Source of the DNA: Curtobacterium sp. MCJR17_055
Lineage (GTDB): Bacteria > Actinomycetota > Actinomycetes > Actinomycetales > Microbacteriaceae
DNA length: 64,000 bases
Assembly (NCBI RefSeq): GCF_003224335.1
Contig: NZ_QKLF01000002.1
Location: 1-64,000, forward strand
Direction: 5' to 3'
The position numbers were made by a program, and so were the translations under genes. This document shows positions 1-8,615 of the stretch, one piece after another. The notes under the pieces were generated by a model. It had not been told where the DNA came from, did no database searches, and worked only from the letters and a program-made list of their open reading frames with translations. How positions within the stretch are numbered: the stretch's first letter is position 1; every line of letters begins with the position of its first letter.

Positions 1-59
<59 letters not shown>

Positions 60-82
60 CGGCGCCCTCCAGGCAGACGGAC

Positions 83-125
83 GGGAGGCCCGGCGCCGGT
101 CGCGTGGACCGGCACCGGGCCTCCC
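83..125. terminator. bidirectional-type hairpin terminator of the GGAGGCCCG family, downstream of rlmB
   Basis: An 11-bp arm (GGGAGGCCCGG with CCGGGCCTCCC) continues, after one C-A mismatch, into a further 7 bp (GCCGGTC with GACCGGC) around a short loop. It sits 20 bases beyond the rlmB stop. There is no long T tract, as is usual in high-GC actinobacteria. Related hairpins recur in this window. Confidence 0.75.
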
Positions 126-144
126 GGATGTCGCTGGTGCGGCG

Positions 145-1164
145 CTACTCGGCGCGTCGGCGCCGGGCGACCTCCCACAGGGTCACGCTCGCGGCGATGC
201 CCGCGTTGAGGGACTCGGTCGCGCTCGAGATCGGGATGGAGACGATCGCGTCGCACGTCTCGGTGACGAGGCGGGAGAGGCCTTTGCCCTCCGAGCCGAC
301 GACGATGACGATCGGCCGGTCGGCGAGTTCGAGGGCGTCCAGCTCGACGTCCCCACCACCGTCGAGGCCGAGGACGAACAGCCCCATCGACTTCAGCGAC
401 TTGAGGGTCTGCGTCAGGTTCGGCGCCATCGCGACGGGGGTCCGGGCAGCGGCACCCGCGGACGTCTTCCACGCCGACGCGGTCACGCCGACGGAGCGAC
501 GCTGCGGCACGATGACCCCGTGCCCACCGAACGCGGCCGTCGACCGGATGATCGCACCGAGGTTGCGCGGGTCGGTGATGCCGTCGAGCGCGACGATGAG
601 CGGGACCTGGTCGCGCGAGAACGCCCGCTCGACGAGGTCCTCGGCGACCGCGTACTCGTACGCCGGCACCTTGAGCGCGACACCCTGGTGCACGCTGTCG
701 TGCCCCGTGATGCGGTCGAGCTCCGGACGCATGATCTCCATGATCGGCACGCCGCGGTGGTTGGCGAGCGCCAGGATCTCCTTGACGCGGTCGTCGACCT
801 CGATCCGGGCGGCGATGTAGAGCGTCGTCGACGGCGTCTTCGTCCGGAGCGCCTCGAGCACCGAGTTGCGGCCGGTCACCAGCTCGCTGTCGTCGGTCTT
901 GCGTGCGGGCGGTCGACCACCCGAGCGGGTCTGCGGCGCCGAGGCGCTGCTGCCGCCACGACGGGCACGCGCAGCCTCGAAGCGCTCCTTGGCGGCCTTG
1001 CGCTTGCCGGCCGGGTGGTACGGGCGGTCCTCGGCCTTCGGCGTCGGCTTGCGGCCCTCGAGCGCCTGCGCGCCCTGCCCGCCGGAACCGACCTGCTTGT
1101 TGCCCTTGCGGCCGGTCCGGACGGCGCCCGGACGACCCTTCTTGCTCCCCGAGACGTTCTTCAT
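145..1164 (-). CDS. rlmB: 23S rRNA (guanosine-2'-O-)-methyltransferase RlmB (SpoU/TrmH family)
   Basis: A SPOUT-class methyltransferase that 2'-O-methylates a guanosine in the peptidyl-transferase region of 23S rRNA using S-adenosylmethionine. The 339-residue protein has a basic, low-complexity N-terminus of about 90 residues, an RNA-binding domain opening with LVTGRNSVLEAL, and the three SpoU motifs: DPRNLGAIIR near residue 196, VVGSEGKGL near 290 and ESLNAGIAAS near 316, the last closing the knot. The ATG at 1164 is chosen because AGGAGA lies just upstream; the same frame stays open for a further 213 codons but that part shadows cysS. It lies 28 bases after cysS and is probably cotranscribed with it. 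The exact target nucleotide is inferred from the family. Confidence 0.93.
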   Translation of the reverse strand: MKNVSGSKKGRPGAVRTGRKGNKQVGSGGQGAQALEGRKPTPKAEDRPYHPAGKRKAAKERFEAARARRGGSSASAPQTRSGGRPPARKTDDSELVTGRNSVLEALRTKTPSTTLYIAARIEVDDRVKEILALANHRGVPIMEIMRPELDRITGHDSVHQGVALKVPAYEYAVAEDLVERAFSRDQVPLIVALDGITDPRNLGAIIRSTAAFGGHGVIVPQRRSVGVTASAWKTSAGAAARTPVAMAPNLTQTLKSLKSMGLFVLGLDGGGDVELDALELADRPIVIVVGSEGKGLSRLVTETCDAIVSIPISSATESLNAGIAASVTLWEVARRRRAE

Positions 1165-1192
1165 GCAGTTCTCCTGTTCGGCACTGCCGTGT

Positions 1193-2602
1193 TCAGGCGA
1201 TGCTCCAGCGTGTTCCGGACGGTGTGTCCTCGATCGTGATGCCCGCGCCTGCGAGGTCGTCCCGGACGCGGTCGGCCGTGGCGAAGTCCCGTGCGGCCCT
1301 GGCGTCGGCGCGTTCCTGCACGAGGCGTTCGACGAGGGCGGCGAGCGGTGCTGCGGCGGTGTCGTGCGCACCACCCGACCAGTGCGGCGCCCGCGGGTCG
1401 ATGCCGAGCACCTCCACCATCGCGGCCACCTGATGGTACGCGACACCGAGCGCTTCCGCATCGTCGGCGTCGAGCGCTGCGTTCCCGGACCGGACGGTCT
1501 CGTGCAGGACGGCCAGCGCCTGGGGCACCGCGAGGTCGTCGTCCATGGCGTCGGCGAACGCCTGCGGCACCGTCGGGGCGTCGGCGAGGCGGACCCCTTC
1601 GAGTCGTGCGGCACCGCGGTCGAGGAACCCCTCGATGCGGTCGAGCGCGGCCTCGGCCTCGGCGAGGGAGCCCTCGTGGTGGTCGATCGTGGACCGGTAG
1701 TGGGCGGCGCCGAGGAAGTAGCGGACGACGACGGGGCGTGCGGCCGCCAGGAAGTCCGCGGCGAAGATCGAGTTGCCGAGGGACTTGGACATCTTCTGCC
1801 CACCGACGGTCACGAGCCCGTTGTGCAGCCAGTACGAGGCGAAGGCGTCCCCCGCCGCGGTGGACTGTGCGAGTTCGTTCTCGTGGTGCGGGAACCGCAG
1901 GTCGAGGCCGCCGCCGTGGATGTCGAACGCTGGGCCGAGGTAGCGCCGGGACATCGCCGAGCACTCGATGTGCCACCCCGGGCGGCCGGCACCCCACGGC
2001 GAGTCCCAGCTGGCGGTGGATGGCTCCCCCGCCTTGCTGCCCTTCCACAGGGCGAAGTCGCGGGCGTCCCGCTTGCCCCGGGGATCGGCGTCGGTGGCGT
2101 CGACCATGTCGTCACGTCGCTGACGGGTCAGGGCGCCGTACTCCGGCCAGCTCGCGGTGTCGAAGTACACGTCACCGCTGCCGTCCGCTGCCGGGTAGGC
2201 GTGCCCGCGCTCGATGAGGCTCGTGATGATGTCCTGCATCTGCGGGATGCTCGCCGTCGCGCGGGGCTCGTACGTCGGCGGCAGGATGCCGAGCGCGGCG
2301 TAGGCGGCGGTGAACTCGAGTTCGACGCGGTAGGCCCGGGCCCACCACGCCTCGTCGGAGCCCGCGGCGAGGTCGAGCACCTTGTCGTCGATGTCGGTGA
2401 CGTTCCGCACCAGGGTGACCCGGTACCCGCGGTGACTCAACCAGCGACGCCAGATGTCGTAGACGAGCGCGGACCGGAGGTGTCCGATGTGCGGGGAGGA
2501 CTGCACGGTCGGCCCACACACGTACATGCTGACCTGTCCGTCGACCAGGGGCACGAGGTCGACGACGTCGGCGGCGCGGGAGTCGTACAGGCGAACGGTC
2601 AC
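1193..2602 (-). CDS. cysS: cysteinyl-tRNA synthetase
   Basis: A class I aminoacyl-tRNA synthetase that charges tRNA-Cys in the cytoplasm. At 469 residues it has the family's usual length. The adenylate-binding HIGH motif is near residue 38 ([13 protein letters not shown]), with the preceding cysteine a likely zinc ligand; HIECSAMS and the HHENE segment supply the other expected ligands. KMSKSLGNS near residue 270 is the second signature. The start is GTG. A hexamer TAGGCT lies exactly six bases before it, suggesting a leaderless transcript. It leads a pair with rlmB. A mycothiol ligase MshC would share the fold, but the full length and anticodon-binding C-terminus favour CysS. Confidence 0.93.
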   Translation of the reverse strand: MTVRLYDSRAADVVDLVPLVDGQVSMYVCGPTVQSSPHIGHLRSALVYDIWRRWLSHRGYRVTLVRNVTDIDDKVLDLAAGSDEAWWARAYRVELEFTAAYAALGILPPTYEPRATASIPQMQDIITSLIERGHAYPAADGSGDVYFDTASWPEYGALTRQRRDDMVDATDADPRGKRDARDFALWKGSKAGEPSTASWDSPWGAGRPGWHIECSAMSRRYLGPAFDIHGGGLDLRFPHHENELAQSTAAGDAFASYWLHNGLVTVGGQKMSKSLGNSIFAADFLAAARPVVVRYFLGAAHYRSTIDHHEGSLAEAEAALDRIEGFLDRGAARLEGVRLADAPTVPQAFADAMDDDLAVPQALAVLHETVRSGNAALDADDAEALGVAYHQVAAMVEVLGIDPRAPHWSGGAHDTAAAPLAALVERLVQERADARAARDFATADRVRDDLAGAGITIEDTPSGTRWSIA

Positions 2603-2608
2603 AGGACA

Positions 2609-2614
2609 AGCCTA
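2609..2614 (-). promoter_or_regulatory. -10 hexamer TAGGCT of a leaderless cysS promoter
   Basis: TAGGCT is followed by TGTCCT and then the GTG start, so transcription would begin at or next to the start codon. The same six-base gap recurs at about a dozen other genes here. No clear -35 box is visible. Confidence 0.55.
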
Positions 2615-2663
2615 GAGGGGGACGCCCCCACCGCGACGGAACAGGGCAGGGCCTGTGGAGTGT

Positions 2664-3839
2664 TCAGACGGCCCGGACGACGGCCGTGGCGATCGCGGTG
2701 AGCCCCTCGCCCCGCCCGGTGAAGCCGAGCCCGTCGGTCGTCGTGCCGGAGACCGCGACGGGCGCGCCGACGACCGCGGCGAGGGCGTCCTGCATCTCCT
2801 TGCGACGAGCCCCGATGCGCGGGCGGTTCCCGACGACCTGGACCGTGACACGGACGGGGACGAGGCCCTCCGCGCGGAGCAGCTCGACGGCCCCGCGGAC
2901 GAAGACGTCCCCGGTCGCTCCGGCGTACCGCGGGTCGGACGTGCCGAACCGCCCGCCGATGTCCCCGAGGCCGCCTGCGGAGAGCAGCGCGTCGCACACC
3001 GCGTGCGCGACGGCGTCCCCGTCGCTGTGTCCGGAGAGGCCCGCTTCACCCGGGAAGTCGAGCAGGCCGACGCGGCACGGGCTCGCGGCGTCGAAGGCGT
3101 GCACGTCGACACCGAGCCCGACCCTGAGGTCGAGCGACGGAGGCGTCGACGCGGCCGCCGCACGCTCGGCGACGACGGCCTCGGCACGACCGAGGTCCCA
3201 CCGCGTGGTGATCTTGAACGCGTCGGCGTCACCGGGCACGGTCCGGACCGTCCCGCCGGCCGCCTGGAACACCCCGGCGTCGTCGGTCTCGGCGCGGGCG
3301 GCCCCGGCGTAGGCGCGGCGGAGGTCCGCGAGCGGGAAGCCCTGCGGCGTCTGCACCCCGACCAGCGCCGACCGGTCGACGGTCTCGACCACGGTGTCCC
3401 CGTCGACACGCTTCACGGTGTCGGTGACCGGCAGGCCCGGGACGACCCCGGCGCCCGACGCCAGCACCGCGGCGAAGACCCGCTCGAACTGGCTCGCCGG
3501 GGTGAGGCACCGCGCGGCGTCGTGCACGAGGACCGTGACGACGGAGTCCGGCAGGGCTGCCAGGCCGGCCTCGACCGACGCGTGGCGATCCGCGCCTCCC
3601 GGCACGACCGCCGTGTACGCGACCGCGCCGCCCGCGACGGAGGTGACGAGTTCCCGGCACTCGTCGAGCCGGTCCGCCGGTGCCACGACCGCGACGAACG
3701 TCGGCTCGGTCAGCGCGAGCACCGTCCGCAGTGCGCGGACGAGCATGCGTTCACCGGCGACGGGGACGAACGCCTTGGCCGTCCCGAGCCCGAGGCGGGT
3801 GCCGGAACCCGCCGCGACGACGACGACCGCCCTGCTCAC
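2664..3839 (-). CDS. ispDF: bifunctional IspD/IspF: MEP cytidylyltransferase and MECDP synthase
   Basis: A fusion of two methylerythritol-phosphate pathway enzymes for isoprenoid precursors. The N-terminal half, about residues 1-225, is IspD: it opens with [20 protein letters not shown], the CTP-binding loop. The C-terminal half, about 235-391, is IspF, with the zinc-binding DVHAF near residue 245, [11 protein letters not shown], and a late substrate-binding [11 protein letters not shown] segment. IspD makes CDP-methylerythritol; IspF makes the cyclodiphosphate, skipping the separate kinase step between them. The GTG at 3839 is chosen because no upstream ATG or GTG exists in frame before the carD stop. 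It lies 51 bases after carD, a common actinobacterial neighbourhood. Confidence 0.93.
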   Translation of the reverse strand: MSRAVVVVAAGSGTRLGLGTAKAFVPVAGERMLVRALRTVLALTEPTFVAVVAPADRLDECRELVTSVAGGAVAYTAVVPGGADRHASVEAGLAALPDSVVTVLVHDAARCLTPASQFERVFAAVLASGAGVVPGLPVTDTVKRVDGDTVVETVDRSALVGVQTPQGFPLADLRRAYAGAARAETDDAGVFQAAGGTVRTVPGDADAFKITTRWDLGRAEAVVAERAAAASTPPSLDLRVGLGVDVHAFDAASPCRVGLLDFPGEAGLSGHSDGDAVAHAVCDALLSAGGLGDIGGRFGTSDPRYAGATGDVFVRGAVELLRAEGLVPVRVTVQVVGNRPRIGARRKEMQDALAAVVGAPVAVSGTTTDGLGFTGRGEGLTAIATAVVRAV

Positions 3840-3890
3840 CCGATCGGGGAGCAGGACGGTCGTCGTCGTGTGGTCCAGCTGCGGTTCGCC

Positions 3891-4373
3891 CTAGGAGGCG
3901 AGGACCTCGTCGAGGACGGTCGATGCCTTGTCCTCGTCGGTCTTCTCCGCCAGGGCCAGCTCGGAGATGAGGATCTGCCGAGCCTTGGCCAGCATCCGCT
4001 TCTCGCCCGCGGAGAGCCCGCGGTCCTGGTCGCGGCGCCAGAGGTCGCGCACGACCTCGGACACCTTGATGACGTCCCCCGAAGCGAGCTTCTCGAGGTT
4101 CGCCTTGTAGCGGCGCGACCAGTTGGTCGGCTCCTCGGTGAACGGTGCCCGCAGGACCTCGAAGACCTTGTCGAGGCCTTCCTTGCCGATCACGTCGCGG
4201 ACGCCGACCAGGTCGACGTTGTCCGCCGGGACCTCGATCGTGAGGTCACCCTGCGTGACGCGCAGCTTCAGGTAGACCTTCTCCTCGCCCTTGATGACGC
4301 GAGTCTTGACTTCAGAGATGGTTGCCGCCCCGTGATGGGGGTAGACGACGGTCTCGCCGACCTCGAATTGCAT
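3891..4373 (-). CDS. carD: CarD family RNA polymerase-binding regulator
   Basis: A 160-residue CarD/CdnL-type global transcription factor that binds the RNA polymerase beta subunit and stabilises open promoter complexes, notably at rRNA promoters. The N-terminal RNA-polymerase-interacting domain starts [19 protein letters not shown]; the helical DNA-binding C-terminal domain includes [12 protein letters not shown] and [18 protein letters not shown], with the tryptophan expected to wedge the promoter at its upstream edge. Length and arrangement match mycobacterial CarD. A GGAGCC ribosome site lies upstream of the ATG, and a TAAACT hexamer further upstream may be its -10 box. It is followed by ispDF. 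Confidence 0.93.
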   Translation of the reverse strand: MQFEVGETVVYPHHGAATISEVKTRVIKGEEKVYLKLRVTQGDLTIEVPADNVDLVGVRDVIGKEGLDKVFEVLRAPFTEEPTNWSRRYKANLEKLASGDVIKVSEVVRDLWRRDQDRGLSAGEKRMLAKARQILISELALAEKTDEDKASTVLDEVLAS

Positions 4374-4503
4374 GTATCAGGCTCCGTTCCCAGACCTTCA
4401 GTTTACCACAAGGCCCGTTCGGGTAATGGGCCGGGCCCGCGGCGACGGGCCGGGGCGCGCGGGGCACCGCCGACCCTGACCTCCGGCCGTCCCGGGGCCT
4501 GGG

Positions 4504-4509
4504 TAGGAT
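4504..4509 (+). promoter_or_regulatory. -10 hexamer TAGGAT for the lipoprotein gene
   Basis: TAGGAT is close to the TATAAT consensus and stands about 50 bases before the chosen TTG start at 4559. It includes the first base of an alternative ATG start at 4508, which argues against that ATG. No convincing -35 box is visible. Confidence 0.45.
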
Positions 4510-4558
4510 GATCGCCAGGGCCGCACGGTCCGCCATCGTTGACTTCCGGAGGAACCTC

Positions 4559-5146
4559 TTGCGAGCTCGGGTACTCGTTTCCGTCGCCGTCGCCGCGTCC
4601 ATCGCCCTCGGCGCCACCGGCTGCGAGTTCTTGTCGCCGGCGCGCACCAAGGAGATCCGCCAGATCACCGACGGCGTGGACGTGTCGACGGGCAGCATCG
4701 ACGTGCGCAACGCCCTGCTCATCACGGACACCGGCGAGGACGCCCGCTTCGTCGGCACCCTGGTCAACACCGGGGAGCGCGACCGCACCGTCACGCTCGA
4801 GCTCGACGGCACCGACCAGACCGTCGAGGTCCCGAGCAACTCGACCGTCGTGCTCGCCGACGACGAGCAGCACGACACGGTCGACTTCGACGACGTCACC
4901 GCGGAGCCGGGCTCGCTCGTGAAGATGTACTTCTCGTACCAGGGCGCCGAGGGCGCGTCGGCCACCGTGCCGGTCCTCACGAGCGCGCAGGAGGAGTACC
5001 AGACCCTCGCGCCGTCCCCCACGCCGACGCCGACCGAGACCTCCCCCTCCGTCAGCGGCACGCAGCCGACCGGTGGCGCCGACGCCCCCGGCACGCAGGA
5101 GGGTCCGCAGACCGACTCGTCCGAGGGCGACAACGGCACGAACTGA
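4559..5146 (+). CDS. secreted lipoprotein of unknown function
   Basis: A 195-residue lipoprotein. The N-terminus is a short basic segment, a hydrophobic stretch (VLVSVAVAASIALGA) and a lipobox ending LGATGC, so the cysteine would be lipidated and the rest exported. The mature part has a beta-rich middle (FVGTLVNTGERDRTVTLEL) and a Pro/Thr/Ser-rich acidic tail. The TTG start at 4559 has GGAGGA five bases upstream and gives a normal signal peptide; an ATG at 4508 would add 17 residues and coincides with the -10-like TAGGAT. Similar proteins are sometimes labelled DNA methylase in databases, but no such domain is visible. The function is unknown. Confidence 0.8.
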   Translation: MRARVLVSVAVAASIALGATGCEFLSPARTKEIRQITDGVDVSTGSIDVRNALLITDTGEDARFVGTLVNTGERDRTVTLELDGTDQTVEVPSNSTVVLADDEQHDTVDFDDVTAEPGSLVKMYFSYQGAEGASATVPVLTSAQEEYQTLAPSPTPTPTETSPSVSGTQPTGGADAPGTQEGPQTDSSEGDNGTN

Positions 5147-5161
5147 CGCAGCAGACACCCG

Positions 5162-5203
5162 GGAGGCCCGGGGCTGGTCCCGCAGGACCGGCTCCGGGCC
5201 TCC
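5162..5203. terminator. hairpin terminator shared by the lipoprotein gene and regX3
   Basis: Arms GGAGGCCCGG and CCGGGCCTCC pair perfectly, with an inner GGTCC/GGACC stem. It lies between two convergent stop codons (5146 and 5221), so it can serve both strands. It is a member of the recurrent GGAGGCCCG family. Confidence 0.8.
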
Positions 5204-5220
5204 TGTCTGTCCGGACGCGG

Positions 5221-5901
5221 CTACGCCTCGATGCGGTAGCCGAGCCCGCGGACCGTCACGAGGACCTCCGGGGTGCTCGGCACGCGCTCGATCTTCGAGC
5301 GGATGCGCTTGATGTGCACGTCGAGCGTCTTCGTGTCGCCGAAGTAGTCCGACCCCCACACCCGGTCGATGAGCTGCCCGCGGGTGAGCACGCGGCCGGC
5401 GTTGCGCAGCAGCAGCTCGAGGAGCTCGAACTCCTTGAGCGGCATCGGCGTCTCCGAGCCGTCGACCGACACCGTGTGGCGCTCGACGTCCATCCGGATG
5501 CCGCCCACCTGCAGGATGCCGACGTCGCCCGGGTCGTCCTCGGTGCGACGGCGGAGGACGGCACGGAGCCGGGCCAGGAGCTCCCGCGTCGAGTACGGCT
5601 TCGTCACGTAGTCGTCCGCGCCGAGCTCCAGCCCGACGACGATGTCCACCTCGGAGTCCTTCGCGGTGAGCATGATGATGGGGACGTTCGACCGGGTGCG
5701 GATCTGCCGGCACACCTCGGTGCCGCTCAGGCCGGGGAGCATGAGGTCCAGCAGGACGAGGTCGGGGTCGTCCGTGTCGAACTTCGACAGCGCGGTGACG
5801 CCGTCGGCAGCGACGGAGGTGTCGTACCCCTCGCGCTGCAGCAGGAACTCCAGGGGTTCGCTCAGGGCCGGCTCGTCGTCGACGATGAGGATCTTGGTCA
5901 C
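5221..5901 (-). CDS. regX3: phosphate-responsive response regulator RegX3 (OmpR/PhoB family)
   Basis: The DNA-binding half of a two-component system that controls phosphate-starvation genes. The 226-residue protein has a receiver domain with the acidic pair DDE at residues 8-10 and phospho-acceptor D52 (VLLDLMLPG), followed by a winged-helix domain (about residues 130-226) with LKEFELLELLLRNAGRV and VRGLGYRIEA. The GTG at 5901 overlaps the senX3 stop as GTGA, so translation is probably coupled to the sensor gene; an upstream in-frame extension lies inside senX3 and is not credible. Likely targets in this window are the PHO boxes at phoU/senX3 and pstS. Confidence 0.92.
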   Translation of the reverse strand: MTKILIVDDEPALSEPLEFLLQREGYDTSVAADGVTALSKFDTDDPDLVLLDLMLPGLSGTEVCRQIRTRSNVPIIMLTAKDSEVDIVVGLELGADDYVTKPYSTRELLARLRAVLRRRTEDDPGDVGILQVGGIRMDVERHTVSVDGSETPMPLKEFELLELLLRNAGRVLTRGQLIDRVWGSDYFGDTKTLDVHIKRIRSKIERVPSTPEVLVTVRGLGYRIEA

Positions 5902-7064
5902 GATGGCTGCTCTTCCAGTTGCTCTTCGAGTGCTGTGGTCAGTTCGGGGTCTGCTTCGGGGAGCCGGATGGTGAACGTCGAGCCCTTGCCGGGCTGCGAC
6001 CACACGCGGACGTCACCGCCGTGGTTGCTCACGATGTGCTTCACGATCGCGAGGCCGAGGCCGGTCCCGCCGGTCGCACGGGACCGTGCGGGGTCGACGC
6101 GGTAGAACCGCTCGAACACGCGGTCGAGGTCGGACTGCGGGATGCCGACGCCCTGGTCGGTGACCGCGATCTCCACGAAGCCCTTCACCCGCCGGACGCC
6201 GACGCCGACGCGGGTGTGGTCCGGGGAGTACTTGACCGCGTTCGCGATGAGGTTCGACACCGCCACCTGCAGCAGGCCGGGGTCGCCGATCACCCGCAGC
6301 TTCGACCGCTTCGCACGGACGAGCTCGATGTCGCGGGCCCGGGCGACGACCTCGTTGCCGTCGATCGCGGCCTGCACGACCGCGTCGATCGCGGTCTCCT
6401 CGCTGGCCTCGAGCGCGTCGACGGACTGCAGGCGGGACAGCTCGATGATGTCCTTGGTCAGGGCGCCGAGCCGCTCCGACTCGGAGACGAGCTGCGCGGC
6501 GAACTTCCGCACGTGCGCGGGTTCGTCGGCGGCGAGCACCAGGGTCTCGGAGAGCAGGCCGATCGCGCCGATCGGGGTCTTCAGCTCGTGCGAGATGTTG
6601 GCGAGGAAGTCCCGTCGGACCTCGTCGATCCGCCGGCTCTCGGTGAGGTCGTCGGCCGTGACGAGCACGTACCGGTTGCCGAGCTGTGCCGCGCGGAAGC
6701 TGAGGTAGCCGATGACGTCGCCCCGTCCCCCGCGCGGGAGTTCGAGGTCCTCCGACCCCATCTCCCCGCTGCGCCGCACCTGGTCCACGAGTTCGGCGAG
6801 CTCGGCGTGCACGAGCTTGCGCCGGACCACCAGTCCGACCGCGAGTGCCTGCGGGGAGGCGGCGACGACGGTGTTCGACGGGTCGACGACGACGGCGGGG
6901 TTGTGCATCGTGGCGATCACTGCGGCGACGCCGTCGGGGAGGGTCCGTTCCGCCACGTCGGCAGCCCGTGCCGTGCGCTCGGCGGTGATGATCAGCACCA
7001 CGACGCCCGCTCCGAACACACCGCCGAGGAGCATCGACAGTGGCACGAGCCACGCGTTGTCCAT
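5898..7064 (-). CDS. senX3: sensor histidine kinase SenX3 (PhoR-like)
   Basis: The membrane sensor partner of RegX3. The 388 residues comprise one N-terminal membrane helix (VPLSMLLGGVFGAGVVVLII), a PAS-like region, and a HisKA domain with the phospho-histidine in FLANISHELKTPIGAIG. The ATPase domain carries N box NLIANAVKYS, G1 DQGVGIPQ, FERFYRV and G2 GGTGLGLAIVKHI. With a single N-terminal helix and no large external domain, it probably senses phosphate indirectly, through the Pst transporter and PhoU, as known for this family. A TACACT hexamer six bases before the ATG suggests a leaderless mRNA. It is transcribed divergently from phoU. Confidence 0.92.
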   Translation of the reverse strand: MDNAWLVPLSMLLGGVFGAGVVVLIITAERTARAADVAERTLPDGVAAVIATMHNPAVVVDPSNTVVAASPQALAVGLVVRRKLVHAELAELVDQVRRSGEMGSEDLELPRGGRGDVIGYLSFRAAQLGNRYVLVTADDLTESRRIDEVRRDFLANISHELKTPIGAIGLLSETLVLAADEPAHVRKFAAQLVSESERLGALTKDIIELSRLQSVDALEASEETAIDAVVQAAIDGNEVVARARDIELVRAKRSKLRVIGDPGLLQVAVSNLIANAVKYSPDHTRVGVGVRRVKGFVEIAVTDQGVGIPQSDLDRVFERFYRVDPARSRATGGTGLGLAIVKHIVSNHGGDVRVWSQPGKGSTFTIRLPEADPELTTALEEQLEEQPS

Positions 7065-7070
7065 GCCGTC

Positions 7071-7076
7071 AGTGTA
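7071..7076 (-). promoter_or_regulatory. -10 hexamer TACACT of a leaderless senX3 promoter
   Basis: TACACT is followed by GACGGC and then ATG. No ribosome-binding site is visible before this ATG, in agreement with leaderless initiation. Confidence 0.6.
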
Positions 7077-7136
7077 GGAGTGGTCACACGCGGTTCGGAT
7101 CCCGTTCGCCGCCCTCTCCGGGCCGGAACGCGAACC

Positions 7137-7169
7137 GTTCAGCCGCAGGTCACCGATCGTTCACCTGGG
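7137..7169 (+). promoter_or_regulatory. PHO box: three 11-bp direct repeats upstream of phoU
   Basis: Three consecutive 11-bp units begin GTTCAGC, GGTCACC and GTTCACC, each followed by four variable bases. This is the layout of actinobacterial PHO boxes bound by PhoP/RegX3-type regulators as tandem monomers. Two further degenerate units (GTTCGGA and GTTCGCC) lie at 7093-7114. The site lies between divergent senX3 and phoU and could serve both. Confidence 0.75.
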
Positions 7170-7210
7170 CTGACGACACTCGTCCGGTACGCAGAGAGAG
7201 GTTCTCCCCC

Positions 7211-7882
7211 ATGCGCGAAGTGTTCCAGCAGGAGCTGCAGGACGTCCAAGAGCGTCTGACCGAGATCGCCGGACTCGTCGAGTCCGCGATCACCCGAGCG
7301 ACCCAGGCGTTCAGCGACTCCGACGTCGCACTCGCCGAGGAGGTGATCGCCGACGACCAGAAGATCGACGAGGCCGCCTCGAACCTCGACGAGGTCGCGA
7401 TCGACATCCTCGCCCGCCAGGCCCCGGTCGCGCGCGACCTCCGTGTCGTCGTGACCGCCCTCCGCGTGAGCTCCTCGCTCGAGCGCATGGGTGACATGGC
7501 CGAGCACATCGCGCAGCTCACGCGCCAGCGCTTCCCCGAGAAGGTCGTCCCGAAGGGCCTGCGCGGCACCTTCAAGCAGATGGGCGCACACGACGTCGCG
7601 ATGTCGCAGAAGCTCACGCGCCTGCTCGCGACCGAGGACATCGCCCTCGCTGCCGAGATCCGCGACGAGGACGACGCCGTCGACGAGCTGCACGCGAGCG
7701 TCTTCGACTTCGTGCTCGGCGAGGCCTGGAAGGGCGGGCCGGTCGACACGGTCGACGCCACCCTGGCCTCCCGCTACCACGAGCGCTTCGCCGACCACGC
7801 GGTCTCCATCGCGAAGAAGGTCGAGTACCTGGCGACCGGCGACTGGGCCGGCGCCGCGGCGGTCACGACCTCGCCGGCCTGA
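7211..7882 (+). CDS. phoU: phosphate signalling regulator PhoU
   Basis: A 223-residue PhoU (PhoY) protein, all alpha-helical with two repeats of a three-helix bundle, each carrying the metal-binding acidic motif: EEVIADDQKIDEAASNLDE in the first and EIRDEDDAVDELHASV in the second. It links the Pst transporter to the SenX3 kinase and represses the Pho response when phosphate is plentiful. The ATG at 7211 is chosen over upstream codons because family members begin MREVFQQEL and an AGAGAGG ribosome site precedes it. It is divergent from senX3-regX3 with PHO boxes between. Tandem 17-bp repeats follow the stop. Confidence 0.92.
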   Translation: MREVFQQELQDVQERLTEIAGLVESAITRATQAFSDSDVALAEEVIADDQKIDEAASNLDEVAIDILARQAPVARDLRVVVTALRVSSSLERMGDMAEHIAQLTRQRFPEKVVPKGLRGTFKQMGAHDVAMSQKLTRLLATEDIALAAEIRDEDDAVDELHASVFDFVLGEAWKGGPVDTVDATLASRYHERFADHAVSIAKKVEYLATGDWAGAAAVTTSPA

Positions 7883-7948
7883 CGACTCCGGCTGCCGGAC
7901 GACTCCGGCCGCCCGTCAGCTCCGGCTGCCCGTCAGCTCCGGCTGCCG
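7881..7948. repeat. four tandem 17-bp repeats after phoU
   Basis: Four imperfect copies share the core CTCCGGCTGCC and begin GACGA or GTCAG. The array starts within the phoU stop codon and fills the gap to the next gene's upstream region. No hairpin or protein is obvious; it may be slippage-prone filler. Confidence 0.7.
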
Positions 7949-8001
7949 CTCACGCCTGTCCCGGCGGTGTGCTGCGGTCGGAGACCTGGGAGGATCAGGG
8001 C

Positions 8002-8544
8002 ATGGCCCAGGTCGCGATCATCGTCAACGGCATGCCCGGTTCCGGCAAGAGCACGGTGGGGGCAGCCCTCGCCGAGGTGCTCGGCTGCCCCTTCCTGTCG
8101 AAGGACCGGATCAAGGAGCCCCTGGCCGACATCGCCGGTCCGATGATCGCCTCGCGCACGCTCGGCGGTGTCGCCCTGGACACGATGTGGTCGATGGCCG
8201 GGGCGGTCGAGAACGGGGTCGTCCTCGACGCCGTCTGGCTGCCGTCCCGCGACCGCGCCTTCCTGGAGGCCGGGCTCACCACCGCCGGGTCGCCGCGCGC
8301 GGTCGAGGTGTGGTGCGACGTCGACCGCGCCACGGCCGAGGAGCGCCTCCGCGACCGGTACGACCCGGGCACGCTGCCGGTGCGCCACGACGTGCACGGG
8401 GACCTGGCGTCGGTGCTCGCCTTCTGGGACGAGCACGGCGACGCGGCCGGTCCGGTCGGGGTGACGCCCGTCGTCCGGGTCGACACCGCCCGTCCCTACG
8501 ACGTGGGCATGCTCGTGCAGGAGATCGCCGCGCACTTCGCCTGA
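8002..8544 (+). CDS. P-loop ATPase/kinase of the AAA_33 (gluconate/adenylate-kinase-like) type
   Basis: A 180-residue nucleotide-binding protein. The Walker A motif GMPGSGKST sits near residue 10, and KDRIKEPLAD, a switch-like segment, follows. DVDRATAEERLRDRYD resembles the lid region of small-molecule kinases. Family members phosphorylate small molecules or act as zeta-toxin-like kinases, but the substrate cannot be read from the sequence. The ATG at 8002 is chosen because GGGAGGA lies upstream; the longer upstream frame has no such site. It is a single gene ending at a bidirectional terminator before gpmA. Confidence 0.75.
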   Translation: MAQVAIIVNGMPGSGKSTVGAALAEVLGCPFLSKDRIKEPLADIAGPMIASRTLGGVALDTMWSMAGAVENGVVLDAVWLPSRDRAFLEAGLTTAGSPRAVEVWCDVDRATAEERLRDRYDPGTLPVRHDVHGDLASVLAFWDEHGDAAGPVGVTPVVRVDTARPYDVGMLVQEIAAHFA

Positions 8545-8550
8545 CGGCGA

Positions 8551-8581
8551 GGAGGCCCGCCCCGGCCGGGGACGGGCCTCC
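8551..8581. terminator. bidirectional hairpin terminator between the P-loop kinase gene and gpmA
   Basis: Arms GGAGGCCCG and CGGGCCTCC flank an inner CCCC/GGGG stem with a GGCC loop and one bulged A. It lies between convergent stops at 8544 and 8616 and is followed on the plus strand by CTGTCC, as in other family members. Confidence 0.8.
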
Positions 8582-8615
8582 TGTCCGGACGCGACGCACG
8601 TCGCCCCGGGTGGTC

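Noticed and set aside
145-1803. 552-codon version of RlmB
   Set aside because: The extra 213 codons overlap cysS in another frame and read as Arg/Ser/Pro-rich nonsense; the ATG at 1164 has a ribosome site.
4508-4558. ATG at 4508 as start of the lipoprotein
   Set aside because: It coincides with the -10-like TAGGAT and has no ribosome site; TTG at 4559 has GGAGGA and gives a normal lipoprotein signal.
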